Assembly (NCBI GenBank): GCA_036172665.1
Contig: JAYKNF010000018.1
Span: forward strand, 372,001 to 436,000
Direction of reading: 5' to 3'
DNA from: Prosopocoilus inquinatus
Lineage: Eukaryota > Arthropoda > Insecta > Coleoptera > Lucanidae
DNA: 64,000 bases
Positions 1 to 12,301 of the stretch are shown one piece after another. The notes under the pieces are model-generated. The model was given only the letters and a program-made list of their open reading frames with translations, made no database searches and was not told where the DNA came from. Positions within the stretch are counted from its first letter, which is position 1, and the number at the start of each line of letters is the position of its first letter. The position numbers and the translations under genes are program-made.

Positions 1-148
1 ATAACGCTAATACGTGTTGTTTCGTTTAAAACTATTTCCAGCTCCTGCTGCGTCCAAAAACTTTGTATCTCACATCAGAGTTACTGGAGTCCATCCAAAC
101 GCCAAATAACATGATAGATGAATAAGGATCGATTAGATACATCACAGG

Positions 149-170
149 AACAACGCTAATGCGTGTTGTT
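149..170 (+). other. hairpin-capable dyad in each monomer (example copy)
   Basis: AACAA at 149-153 pairs with TTGTT at 166-170, and CGC at 154-156 pairs with GCG at 161-163. That leaves a TAAT loop at 157-160 and a two-base TG bulge at 164-165, so eight base pairs in all. This applies to units reading CTAATGCG. Units reading CTAATACG keep only the AACAAC/GTTGTT arms (six base pairs, ten-base loop). One of these two forms occurs in almost every unit, about 430 times. A shorter dyad, TGGA-G-TCCA, lies near monomer position 86. The pairing is read from sequence; any structure in the cell is inference. Confidence 0.6.
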
Positions 171-630
171 TCGTTTAAAACTATTTCCAGCTTCTGCTGC
201 GTGCGAAAATTTCGTATCTCACATTAGAGTTACTGGAGTCCATCGAAACGTCAAATAACATAGTAGCTAAGTAAGGATCGATTAGATACATCACAGGAAC
301 AACGCTAATGCGTGTTGTTTCGTTTAAAACTATTTCCAGTTCCTGCTGCGTCCAAAAACTTTGTATCTCACATCAGACTTACTGGAGTCCATCCAAACGT
401 CAAATAACATGTTAGATAAGTAAGGATCGTTTAGATACATCACAGGAACAACGCTAATACGTGTTATTTCTTTAAAACTATTTCCAGCTTCTGCTGCGTC
501 CGAGAACTTCGTATCTCACGTCAGGGTTACTGGAGTCCATCTAAACGTCAAATAACATGATAGATGAGTAAGGATCGATTAGATACAGCACAGGAACAAC
601 GCTAATACGTGTTGTTTCATTTAAAACTAT

Positions 631-690
631 TTCTAGCTTCAGCTGCGTCCTTCTAGCTTCAGCTGCGTCCTTCTAGCTTCAGCTGCGTCC
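631..690 (+). repeat. 20-bp subrepeat, three units
   Basis: TTCTAGCTTCAGCTGCGTCC occurs three times head to tail, filling monomer positions 35-54 three times over. It lies in a monomer beginning TTTCATTTAAAAC. The matching monomers at 9445 and 13230 have three and four units. Confidence 0.97.
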
Positions 691-1232
691 GAGAACTTCG
701 TATCTCACATCTAAGTTACTGGAGTCCATCGAAACGCCAAATAACATGATAGATGAGTAAGGATCGATTAGATACATCACAGGAACAACGCTAATGCGTG
801 TTGTTTCGTTTAAAACTATTTCCAGCTTCTGCTGCGTCCGAAAATTTCGTATCTCACATTAGAGTTACTGGAGTCCATCCAAACGTCAAATAACATGATA
901 GATGAGTAAGGATCGATTAGATACATCACAGGAACAACGCTAATACGTGTTGTTTCGTTTAAAACTATTTCCACCTTCTGCTGCGTCCGAGAACTTCGTA
1001 TCTCACGTCAGGGTTACTGGAGTCCATCCAAACGTCAAATAACATGATAGATGAGTAAGGATCGATTAGATACATCACAGAAACAACGCTAATACGTGTT
1101 GCTTCGTTCAAAACTATTTCCAGCTTCTGCTGCGTCCGAAATCTTTGTGTCTCTCATCAGAGTTACTGGAGTCCATCCAAACGTCAAATAACATGATAGA
1201 TGAGTAAGGATCGATTAGATACATCACAGGAA

Positions 1233-1347
1233 CAACGCTAATACGTGCGTGCGAAAATTTCGTATCTCACATTAGAGTTACTGGAGTCCATCGAAACGTC
1301 AAATAACATGTTAGATAAGTAAGGATCGTTTAGATACATCACAGGAA
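1233..1347 (+). repeat. shortened monomer, 34-bp deletion
   Basis: This unit is 115 bp long. The sequence goes from CTAATACGT directly to GCGTGCGAAAATT, removing monomer positions 15-48 (GTTGTTT... to ...TTCTGCT). Short GCGTG/ACGTG similarity at the junction may have guided the loss. The 5-mer HOR begins exactly here, at 1247. Confidence 0.92.
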
Positions 1348-4300
1348 CAACGCTAATGCGTGTTGTTTCGTTTAAAACTATTTCCAGCTCCTGCTGCGTC
1401 CAAAAACTTTGTATCTCACATCAGACTTACTGGAGTCCATCCAAACGTCAAATAACATGTTAGATAAGTAAGGATCGTTTAGATACATCACAGGAACAAC
1501 GCTAATACGTGTTATTTCATTTAAAACTATTTCCAGCTTCTGCTGCGTCCGAGAACTTCGTATCTCACATCAAAGTTACTGGAGTCCATCCAAACGCCAA
1601 ATAACATGATAGATGAATAAGGATCGATTAGATACATCACAGGAACAACGCTAATGCGTGTTGTTTCGTTTAAAACTATTTCCAGCTTCTGCTGCGTCCG
1701 AAAACGTCGTATCTCACATCAGAGCTACTGGAGTCCATCGATACGCCAAATAACATGATATATGAGTAAGGATCGATTAGATGCAGCACAGGAATAACGC
1801 TAATACGTGTTGTTTCGTTTAAAACTATTTCCAGCTCCTGCTGCGTCCAAAAACTTTGTATCTCACATCAGAGTTACTGGAGTCCATCCAAACGCCAAAT
1901 AACATGATAGATGAATAAGGATCGATTAGATACATCACAGGAACAACGCTAATGCGTGTTGTTTCGTTTAAAACTATTTCCAGCTTCTGCTGCGTGCGAA
2001 AATTTCGTATCTCACATTAGAGTTACTGGAGTCCATCGAAACGTCAAATAACATGTTAGATAAGTAAGGATCGTTTAGATACATCACAGGAACAACGCTA
2101 ATGCGTGTTGTTTCGTTTAAAACTATTTCCAGCTCCTGCTGCGTCCAAAAACTTTGTATCTCACATCAGACTTACTGGAGTCCATCCAAACGTCAAATAA
2201 CATGTTAGATAAGTAAGGATCGTTTAGATACATCACAGGAACAACGCTAATACGTGTTATTTCATTTAAAACTATTTCCAGCTTCTGCTGCGTCCGAGAA
2301 CTTCGTATCTCACATCAAAGTTACTGGAGTCCATCCAAACGCCAAATAACATGATAGATGAATAAGGATCGATTAGATACATCACAGGAACAACGCTAAT
2401 GCGTGTTGTTTCGTTTAAAACTATTTCCAGCTTCTGCTGCGTCCGAAAACGTCGTATCTCACATCAGAGCTACTGGAGTCCATCGATACGCCAAATAACA
2501 TGATATATGAGTAAGGATCGATTAGATGCAGCACAGGAATAAGGCTAATACGTGTTGTTTCGTTTAAAACTATTTCCAGCTCCTGCTGCGTCCAAAAACT
2601 TTGTATCTCACATCAGAGTTACTGGAGTCCATCCAAACGCCAAATAACATGATAGATGAATAAGGATCGATTAGATACATCACAGGAACAACGCTAATGC
2701 GTGTTGTTTCGTTTAAAACTATTTCCAGCTTCTGCTGCGTGCGAAAATTTCGTATCTCACATTAGAGTTACTGGAGTCCATCGAAACGTCAAATAACATG
2801 TTAGATAAGTAAGGATCGTTTAGATACATCACAGGAACAACGCTAATGCGTGTTGTTTCGTTTAAAACTATTTCCAGCTCCTGCTGCGTCCAAAAACTTT
2901 GTATCTCACATCAGACTTACTGGAGTCCATCCAAACGTCAAATAACATGTTAGATAAGTAAGGATCGTTTAGATACATCACAGGAACAACGCTAATACGT
3001 GTTATTTCATTTAAAACTATTTCCAGCTTCTGCTGCGTCCGAGAACTTCGTATCTCACATCAAAGTTACTGGAGTCCATCCAAACGCCAAATAACATGAT
3101 AGATGAATAAGGATCGATTAGATACATCACAGGAACAACGCTAATGCGTGTTGTTTCGTTTAAAACTATTTCCAGCTTCTGCTGCGTCCGAAAACGTCGT
3201 ATCTCACATCAGAGCTACTGGAGTCCATCGATACGCCAAATAACATGATATATGAGTAAGGATCGATTAGATGCAGCACAGGAATAACGCTAATACGTGT
3301 TGTTTCGTTTAAAACTATTTCCAGCTCCTGCTGCGTCCAAAAACTTTGTATCTCACATCAGAGTTACTGGAGTCCATCCAAACGCCAAATAACATGATAG
3401 ATGAATAAGGATCGATTAGATACATCACAGGAACAACGCTAATGCGTGTTGTTTCGTTTAAAACTATTTCCAGCTTCTGCTGCGTGCGAAAATTTCGTAT
3501 CTCACATTAGAGTTACTGGAGTCCATCGAAACGTCAAATAACATGTTAGATAAGTAAGGATCGTTTAGATACATCACAGGAACAACGCTAATGCGTGTTG
3601 TTTCGTTTAAAACTATTTCCAGCTCCTGCTGCGTCCAAAAACATTGTATCTCACATCAGACTTACTGGAGTCCATCCAAACGTCAAATAACATGTTAGAT
3701 AAGTAAGGATCGTTTAGATACATCACAGGAACAACGCTAACACGTGTTATTTCATTTAAAACTATTTCCAGCTTCTGCTGCGTCCGAGAACTTCGTATCT
3801 CACATCAAAGTTACTGGAGTCCATCCAAACGCCAAATAACATGATAGATGAATAAGGATCGATTAGATACATCACAGGAACAACGCTAATGCGTGTTGTT
3901 TCGTTTAAAACTATTTCCAGCTTCTGCTGCGTCCGAAAACGTCGTATCTCACATCAGAGCTACTGGAGTCCATCGATACGCCAAATAACATGATATATGA
4001 GTAAGGATCGATTAGATGCAGCACAGGAATAACGCTAATACGTGTTGTTTCGTTTAAAACTATTTCCAGCTCCTGCTGCGTCCAAAAACTTTGTATCTCA
4101 CATCAGAGTTACTGGAGTCCATCCAAACGCCAAATAACATGATAGATGAATAAGGATCGATTAGATACATCACAGGAACAACGCTAATGCGTGTTGTTTC
4201 GTTTAAAACTATTTCCAGCTTCTGCTGCGTGCGAAAATTTCGTATCTCACATTAGAGTTACTGGAGTCCATCGAAACGTCAAATAACATGTTAGATAAGT

Positions 4301-4570
4301 AAGGATCGTTTAGATACATCACAGGAACAACGCTAATGCGTGTTGTTTCGTTTAAAACTATTTCCAGCTCCTGCTGCGTCCAAAAACTTTGTATCTCACA
4401 TCAGACTTACTGGAGTCCATCCAAACGTCAAATAACATGTTAGATAAGTAAGGATCGTTTAGATACATCACAGGAACAACGCTAATACGTGTTATTTCAT
4501 TTAAAACTATTTCCAGCTTCTGCTGCGTCCGAGAACTTCGTATCTCACATCAAAGTTACTGGAGTCCATC
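1247..4570 (+). repeat. 5-mer higher-order repeat, 745 bp, about 4.5 copies
   Basis: The marker ATACGCCAAA occurs at 1741, 2486, 3231 and 3976, exactly 745 bp (5 x 149) apart. The five units in order are: a GCTCC/CAGACTT unit with GTTAGATAAG and CGTTTAG; a TTATTTCATTT unit with CATCAAAG; a GAAAACGTCG unit with CATCGATACG, GATATATGAG and a GCAGCACAGGAATAA tail; a GCTCC/CAGAGTT unit with GATGAATAAGG; and a GCGTGCGAAAATTT unit. By eye I noticed only three substitutions between successive copies (near 2540, 3642 and 3741), so this is among the youngest amplifications in the window. It begins right at the 34-bp deletion junction and ends where GAAACGTC replaces CAAACGCC. Confidence 0.93.
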
Positions 4571-4957
4571 GAAACGTCAAATAACATAGTAGCTAAGTAA
4601 GGATCGATTAGATACATCACAGGAACAGCGCTAATACGTGTTGTTTAGTTCAAAACTATTTCCAGCTTCTGCTGCGTCCAAAAACTTTGTATCTCACATC
4701 AGAGTTACTGGAGTCCATCCAAACGTCAAATAACATGATAGATGAGTAAGGATCGATTAGATACATCACAGGAACAACGCTAATATGTGTTGTTTCGTTT
4801 AAAACTCTTTCCAGCTTCTGCTGCGTCCGAGAACTTCGTATCTCACGTCAGGGTTACTGGAGTCCATCTAAACGTCAAATAACATGATAGATGAGTAAGG
4901 ATCGATTAGATACAGCACAGGAACAACGCTAATACGTGTTGTTTCATTTAAAACTAT

Positions 4958-4997
4958 TTCTAGCTTCAGCTGCGTCCTTATAGCTTCAGCTGCGTCC
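4958..4997 (+). repeat. 20-bp subrepeat, two units
   Basis: There are two units; the second begins TTATAGC instead of TTCTAGC, a private change. The module carrying it (GGAACAGCGC, TTTAGTTC, AAAACTCTTT) also occurs at about 11340-11759 and 14848-15266, each time with two units. Confidence 0.97.
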
Positions 4998-7325
4998 GAG
5001 AACTTCGTATCTCACATCTAAGTTACTGGAGTCCATCGAAACGCCAAATAACATGATAGATGAGTAAGGATCGATTAGATACATCACAGGAACAACGCTA
5101 ATGCGTGTTGTTTCGTTTAAAACTATTTCCAGGTTCTGCTGCGTCCGAGAACTTCGTATCTCACGTCAGGGTTACTGGAGTCCATCTAAACGTCAAATAA
5201 CATGATAGATGAGTAAGGATCGATTAGATACATCACAGGAACAACGCTAATGCGTGTTGTTTCGTTTAAAACTATTTCCAGCTTCTGCTGCCTCAGAAAA
5301 CGTCGTATCTCACATCAGAGCTACTGGAGTCCATCGAAACCCCAAATAGCATGATAGATGAGTAAGGATCGATTAGATACATCACAGGAACAACGCTAAT
5401 GCGTGTTGTTTCGTTTAAAACTATTTCTAGCTTCAGCTGCGTCCGAGAACTTCGTATCTCACATCTAAGTTACTGGAGTCCATCGAAACGCCAAATAACA
5501 TGATAGATGAGTAAGGATCGATTAGATACATCACAGGAACAACGCTAATGCGTGTTGTTTCGTTTAAAACTATTTCCAGCTTCTGCTGCGTCCGAAAATT
5601 TCGTATCTCACATTAGAGTTACTGGAGTCCATCCAAACGTCAAATAACATGATAGATAAGTAAGGATCGATTAGATACATCACAGGAACAACGCTAATGC
5701 GTGTTGTTTCGTTTAAAACTATTTCCAGCTTCTGCTGCGTCCGAAAATTTCGTTTCTCACATTAGAATTACTGGGGTCCATCGAAACGTCAAATAACATG
5801 ATAGATGAGTAAGGATCGATTAGATACATCACAGGAACAACGCTAATGCGTGTTGTTTCGTTTAAAACTATTTCCAGCTTCTGCTGCCTCAGAAAACGTC
5901 GTATCTCACATCAGAGCTACTGGAGTCCATCGAAACGCCAAATAACATGATGGATGAGTAAGGATCGATTAGATACATCACAGGAACAACGCTAATGCGT
6001 GTTGTTTCGTTTAAAACTATTTCCAGGTTCTGCTGCGTCCAAAAACTTTGTATCTCACATCAGAGTTACTGGAGTCCATCCAAACGTCAAATAACATGAT
6101 AGATGAGTAAGGATCGATTAGATACATCACAGGAACAACGCTAATACGTGTTGTTTCGTTTAAAACTATTTCCAGCTTCTGCTGCGTCCGAGAACTTCGT
6201 ATCTCACGTCAGGGTTACTGGAGTCCATCCAAACGTCAAATAACATGATAGATAAGTAAGGATCGATTAGATACATCACAGGAACAACGCTAATGCGTGT
6301 TGTTTCGTTTAAAACTATTTCCAGCTTCTGCTGCGTGCGAAAATTTCGTATCTCACATTAGAGTTACTGGAGTCCATCGAAACGTCAAATAACATAGTAG
6401 CTAAGTAAGGATCGATTAGATACATCACAGGAACAACGCTAATGCGTGTTGTTTCGTTTAAAACTATTTCCAGCTTTTGCTGCGTCCGAAAATTTCGTAT
6501 CTCACATTAGAGTTACTGGAGTCCATCCAAACGTCAAATAACATGATAGATAAGTAAGGATCGATTAGATACATCACAGGAACAACGCTAATGCGTGTTG
6601 TTTCGTTTAAAACTATTTCCAGTTTCTGCTGCGTCCGAAACCTTTGTGTCTCTCATCAGAGTTACTGGAGTCCATCCAAACGTCAAATAACATGATAGAT
6701 GAGTAAGGATCGATTAGATACATCACAGGAACAACGCTAATACGTGTTGTTTCGTTCAAAACTATTTCCAGCTTCTGCTGCGTCCGAGAACTTCGTATCT
6801 CACGTCAGGGTTACTGGAGTCCATCCAAACGTCAAATAACATGATAGATGAGTAAGGATAGATTAGATACATCACAGAAACAACGCTAATACGTGTTGCT
6901 TCGTTCAAAACTATTTCCAGCTTCTGCTGCGTCCGAAATCTTTGTGTCTCTCATCAGAGTTACTGGAGTCCATCCAAACGTCAAATAACATGATAGATGA
7001 GTAAGGATCGATTAGATACATCACAGGAACAACGCTAATACGTGTTGTTTCGTTTAAAACTATTTCCAGCTTCTGCTGCGTCCGAAAACGTCGTATCTCA
7101 CATCAGAGCTACTGGAGTCCATCGAAACGCCAAATAACATGATAGATGAGTAAGGATCGATTAGATACATCACAGGAACAACGCTAACGCGTGTTGTTTC
7201 GTTCAAAACTATTTCCAGCTTCTGCTGCGTCCGAAAACGTATCTCACATCAGAGCTACTGGAGTCCATCGATACGCCAAATAACATGATATATGAGTAAG
7301 GATCGATTAGATGCAGCACAGGAAT

Positions 7326-8761
7326 AACGCTAATACGTGTTGCTTCGTTCAAAACTATTTCCAGCTTCTGCTGCGTCCGAAATCTTTGTGTCTCTCTTCA
7401 GAGTTACTGGAGTCCATCCAAACGTCAAATAACATGATAGATGAGTAAGGATCGATTAGATACATCACAGGAACAACGCTAATACGTGTTGTTTCGTTTA
7501 AAACTATTTCCAGCTTCTGCTGCGTCCGAAAACGTCGTATCTCACATCAGAGCTACTGGAGTCCATCGAAACGCCAAATAACATGATAGATGAGTAAGGA
7601 TCGATTAGATACATCACAGGAACAACGCTAATGCGTGTTGTTTCGTTTAAAACTATTTCCAGGTTCTGCTGCGTCCAAAAACTTTGTATCTCACATCAGA
7701 GTTACTGGAGTCCATCCAAACGTCAAATAACATGATAGATGAGTAAGGATCGATTAAATACATCACAGGAACAACGCTAATACGTGTTGTTTCGTTTAAA
7801 ACTATTTCCAGCTTCTGCTGCGTCCGAGAACTTCGTATCTCACGTCAGGGTTACTGGAGTCCATCCAAACGTCAAATAACATGATAGATGAGTAAGGATC
7901 GATTAGATACATCACAGAAACAACGCTAATACGTGTTGCTTCGTTCAAAACTATTTCCAGCTTCTGCTGCGTCCGAAATCTTTGTGTCTCTCATCAGAGT
8001 TACTGGAGTCCATCCAAACGTCAAATAACATGATAGATGAGTAAGGATCGATTAGATACATCACAGGAACAACGCTAATACGTGTTGTTTCGTTTAAAAC
8101 TATTTCCAGCTTCTGCTGCGTCCGAAAACGTCGTATCTCACATCAGAGCTACTGGAGTCCATCGAAACGCCAAATAACATGATAGATGAGTAAGGATCGA
8201 TTAGATACAACACAGGAACAACGCTAATGCGTGTTGTTTCGTTTAAAACTATTTCCAGGTTCTGCTGCGTCCAAAAACATTGTATCTCACATCAGAGTTA
8301 CTGGAGTCCATCCAAACGTCAAATAACATGATAGATGAGTAAGGATCGATTAGATACATCACAGGAACAACGCTAATACGTGTTGTTTCGTTTAAAACTA
8401 TTTCCAGCTTCTGCTGCGTCCGAGAACTTCGTATCTCACGTCAGGGTTACTGGAGTCCATCCAAACGTCAAATAACATGATAGATGAGTAAGGATCGATT
8501 AGATACATCACAGAAACAACGCTAATACGTGTTGCTTCGTTCAAAACTATTTCCAGCTTCTGCTGCGTCCGAAATCTTTGTGTCTCTCATCAGAGTTACT
8601 GGAGTCCATCCAAACGTCAAATAACATGATAGATGAGTAAGGATCGATTAGATACGTCACAGGAACAACGCTAATACGTGTTGTTTCGTTTAAAACTATT
8701 TCCAGCTTCTGCTGCGTCCGAAAACGTCGTATCTCACATCAGAGCTACTGGAGTCCATCGA
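7326..8761 (+). repeat. 4-mer higher-order repeat, 596 bp, about 2.4 copies
   Basis: Marker ATCACAGAAA occurs at 7911 and 8507, 596 bp (4 x 149) apart, and the surrounding monomer order matches throughout. The four units are: GCTTCGTTCAAAAC with GAAATCTTTGTGTCTC; GAAAACGTCG with CAGAGCTACT; CCAGGTTCTG with CCAAAAAC; and GAGAACTTCG with CACGTCAGGG. A similar order recurs around 18865-20500, so the module has been copied to a distance of roughly 11-12 kb as well as amplified locally. The left edge is set by TAACGC replacing CAACGC, and the right edge by CATCGATACG replacing CATCGAAACG. Confidence 0.85.
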
Positions 8762-9639
8762 TACGCCAAATAACATGATATATGAGTAAGGATCGATTAG
8801 ATGCAGCACAGGAATAACGCTAATACGTGTTGTTTCGTTTAAAACTATTTCCAGCTCCTGCTGCGTCCAAAAACTTTGTATCTCACATCAGAGTTACTGG
8901 AGTCCATCCAAACGCCAAATAACATGATAGATGAATAAGGATCGATTAGATACATCACAGGAACAACGCTAATGCGTGTTGTTTCGTTTAAAACTATTTC
9001 CAGCTTCTGCTGCGTGCGAAAATTTCGTATCTCACATTAGAGTTACTGGAGTCCATCGAAACGTCAAATAACATAGTAGCTAAGTAAGGATCGATTAGAT
9101 ACATCACAGGAACAACGCTAATGCGTGTTGTTTCGTTTAAAACTATTTCCAGTTCCTGCTGCGTCCAAAAACTTTGTATCTCACATCAGACTTACTGGAG
9201 TCCATCCAAACGTCAAATAACATGTTAGATAAGTAAGGATCGTTTAGATACATCACAGGAACAACGCTAATACGTGTTATTTCATTTAAAACTATTTCCA
9301 GCTTCTGCTGCGTCCGAGAACTTCGTATCTCACGTCAGGGTTACTGGAGTCCATCTAAACGTCAAATAACATGATAGATGAGTAAGGATCGATTAGATAC
9401 AGCACAGGAACAACGCTAATACGTGTTGTTTCATTTAAAACTATTTCTAGCTTCAGCTGCGTCCTTCTAGCTTCAGCTGCGTCCTTCTAGCTTCAGATGC
9501 GTCCGAGAACTTCGTATCTCACATCTAAGTTACTGGAGTCCATCGAAACGCCAAATAACATGATAGATGAGTAAGGATCGATTAGATACATCACAGGAAC
9601 AACGCTAATGCGTGTTGTTTCGTTTAAAACTATTTCCAG
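8081..9639 (+). repeat. segmental duplication, copy 1 (partner 11866-13444)
   Basis: The monomer order and private variants match 11866-13444 at an offset of 3785 bp, which is 25 x 149 plus 60 bp contributed by extra 20-bp units lying between. Shared markers include TACAACACAGG near 8207 and 11992, and the GTTCCTGCTGCG unit. The two copies differ in length by 20 bp: this copy has three 20-bp units at 9445-9504, while the partner has four at 13230-13309. The window start (1-690) is a third copy, beginning at the equivalent of 8814. Confidence 0.85.
9445..9504 (+). repeat. 20-bp subrepeat, three units
   Basis: There are three units; the third reads CTTCAGATGCG. The duplicated partner at 13230 has four units with otherwise matching flanks. 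Confidence 0.97.
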
Positions 9640-9782
9640 GTTCTGCTGCGTCCGAGTACTTCGTATCTCACGTCAGGGTTACTGGAGTCCATCCAAACGT
9701 CAAATAACATGATAGATAAGTAAGGATCGATTAGATACTACACAGGAACAACGCTAATGCGTGTTGTTTCGTTTAAAACTAT

Positions 9783-11845
9783 TTCTAGCTTCAGCTGCGT
9801 CCGAGAACTTCGTATCTCACATCTAAGTTACTGGAGTCCATCGAAACGCCAAATAACATGATAGATGAGTAAGGATCGATTAGATACATCACAGGAACAA
9901 CGCTAATGCGTGTTGTTTCGTTTAAAACTATTTCCAGCTTCTGCTGCGTCCGAAAATTTCGTATCTCACATTAGAGTTACTGGAGTCCATCCAAACGTCA
10001 AATAACATGATAGATAAGTAAGGATCGATTAGATACATCACAGGAGCAACGCTAATGCGTGTTGTTTCGTTTAAAACTATTTCCAGCTTCTGCTGCGTCC
10101 GAAAATTTCGTTTCTCACATTAGAATTACTGGAGTCCATCGAAACGTCAAATAACATGATAGATGAGTAAGGTTCGATTAGATACATCACAGGAACAACG
10201 CTAATGCGTGTTGTTTCGTTTAAAACTATTTCCAGCTTCTGCTGCCTCAGAAAACGTCGTATCTCACATCAGAGCTACTGGAGTCCATCCAAACGTCAAA
10301 TAACATGATAGATGAGTAAGGATCGATTAGATACATCACAGGAACAACGCTAATACGTGTTGTTTCGTTTAAAACTATTTCCACCTTCTGCAGCGTCCGA
10401 GAACTTCGTATCTCACGTCAGGGTTACTGGAGTCCATCCAAACGTCAAATAACATGATAGATGAGTAAGGATCGATTAGATACATCACAGAAACAACGCT
10501 AATACGTGTTGCTTCGTTCAAAACTATTTCCAGCTTCTGCTGCGTCCGAAATCTTTGTGTCTCTCATCAGAGTTACTGGAGTTCATCCAAACTTCAAATA
10601 ACATGATAGATGAGTAAGGATCGATTAGATACATCACAGGAACAACGCTAATACGTGTTGTTTCGTTTAAAACTATTTCCAGCTTCTGCTGCGTCCGAAA
10701 ACGTCGTATCTCACATCAGAGCTACTGGAGTCCATCGATACGCCAAATAACATGATATATGAGTAAGGATCGATTAGATGCAGCACAGGAATAACGCTAA
10801 TACGTGTTGTTTCGTTTAAAACTATTTCCAGCTCCTGCTGCGTCCAAAAACTTTGTATCTCACATCAGAGTTACTGGAGTCCATCCAAACGCCAAATAAC
10901 ATGATAGATGAATAAGGATCGATTAGATACATCACAGGAACAACGCTAATGCGTGTTGTTTCGTTTAAAACTATTTCCAGCTTCTGCTGCGTGCGAAAAT
11001 TTCGTATCTCACATTAGAGTTACTGGAGTCCATCGAAACGTCAAATAACATAGTAGCTAAGTAAGGATCGATTAGATACATCACAGGAACAACGCTAATG
11101 CGTGTTGTTTCGTTTAAAACTATTTCCAGCTCCTGCTGCGTCCAAAAACTTTGTATCTCACATCAGACTTACTGGAGTCCATCCAAACGTCAAATAACAT
11201 GTTAGATAAGTAAGGATCGTTTAGATACATCACAGGAACAACGCTAATACGTGTTATTTCATTTAAAACTATTTCCAGCTTCTGCTGCGTCCGAGAACTT
11301 CGTATCTCACATCAAAGTTACTGGAGTCCATCGAAACGTCAAATAACATAGTAGCTAAGTAAGGATCGATTAGATACATCACAGGAACAGCGCTAATACG
11401 TGTTGTTTAGTTCAAAACTATTTCCAGCTTCTGCTGCGTCCAAAAACTTTGTATCTCACATCAGAGTTACTGGAGTCCATCCAAACGTCAAATAACATGA
11501 TAGATGAGTAAGGATCGATTAGATACATCACAGGAACAACGCTAATATGTGTTGTTTCGTTTAAAACTCTTTCCAGCTTCTGCTGCGTCCGAGAACTTCG
11601 TATCTCACGTCAGGGTTACTGGAGTCCATCTAAACGTCAAATAACATGATAGATGAGTAAGGATCGATTAGATACAGCACAGGAACAACGCTAATACGTG
11701 TTGTTTCATTTAAAACTATTTCTAGCTTCAGCTGCGTCCTTCTAGCTTCAGCTGCGTCCGAGAACTTCGTATCTCACATCTAAGTTACTGGAGTCCATCG
11801 AAACGCCAAATAACATGATAGATGAGTAAGGATCGATTAGATACA
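9783..11845 (+). repeat. 2.06-kb duplication, copy 1 (partner 13290-15352)
   Basis: It matches 13290-15352 at an offset of 3507 bp (23 x 149 plus 80 bp of extra 20-bp units). The rare marker CAGGAGCAACG (10041 and 13548) and the GGAGTTCATCC variant (near 10580 and 14087) are shared. I noticed about three single-base differences, such as CAGCGTCC against CTGCGTCC near 10391. The left edge coincides with the start of a TTCTAGCTTCAG unit; in the partner this is the last of four 20-bp units. Confidence 0.87.
11720..11759 (+). repeat. 20-bp subrepeat, two units
   Basis: Two identical units in the same subtype of monomer. The partner at 15227-15266 (3507-bp offset duplication) also has two. Confidence 0.97.
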
Positions 11846-12152
11846 ACACAGGAACAACGCTAATGCGTGTTGTTTCGTTTAAAACTATTTCCAGCTTCTG
11901 CTGCGTCCGAAAACGTCGTATCTCACATCAGAGCTACTGGAGTCCATCGAAACGCCAAATAACATGATAGATGAGTAAGGATCGATTAGATACAACACAG
12001 GAACAACGCTAATGCGTGTTGTTTCGTTTAAAACTATTTCCAGGTTCTGCTGCGTCCAAAAACTTTGTATCTCACATCAGAGTTACTGGAGTCCATCCAA
12101 ACGTCAAATAACATGATAGATGAGTAAGGATCGATTAGATACATCACAGGAA

Positions 12153-12301
12153 CAACGCTAATACGTGTTGTTTCGTTTAAAACTATTTCCAGCTTCTGCT
12201 GCGTCCGAGAACTTCGTATCTCACGTCAGGGTTACTGGAGTCCATCCAAACGTCAAATAACATGATAGATGAGTAAGGATCGATTAGATACATCACAGAA
12301 A
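12153..12301 (+). repeat. reference monomer of the 149-bp satellite
   Basis: This copy is close to the consensus and serves as a coordinate key (monomer position 1 = first C of CAACGCTAAT). Landmarks are: 1-10 CAACGCTAAT; 21-30 TCGTTTAAAA; 31-40 CTATTTCCAG; 41-54 CTTCTGCTGCGTCC; 55-85 the main subtype block; 86-94 GGAGTCCAT; 95-102 the CAAACGTC or GAAACGCC switch; 103-110 AAATAACA; 111-122 the second subtype block; 123-133 AAGGATCGATT; 134-149 AGATACATCACAGGAA. This copy ends GAAA rather than the usual GGAA. Consensus GC is 62 of 149. ATCGAT in most copies and TTTAAA in nearly all recur once per unit, so enzymes cutting there should give a 149-bp ladder. In-frame stops occur in all six frames within two units. 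Confidence 0.95.

Noticed and set aside
123..135. Pol III B-box-like GGATCGATTAG in each unit (tRNA-derived SINE idea)
   Set aside because: It matches most of GWTCRANNC but lacks the final C. The only A-box-like stretch (TAGCTAAGTAA, in one subtype) lies a few bases away rather than about 30-60 bp upstream, and there is no terminator run of T or poly-A tail.
631..690. 20-bp subrepeat as a regulatory iteron or replication origin
   Set aside because: It is simply monomer positions 35-54 repeated, with variable copy number and no neighbouring gene. Slippage explains it.
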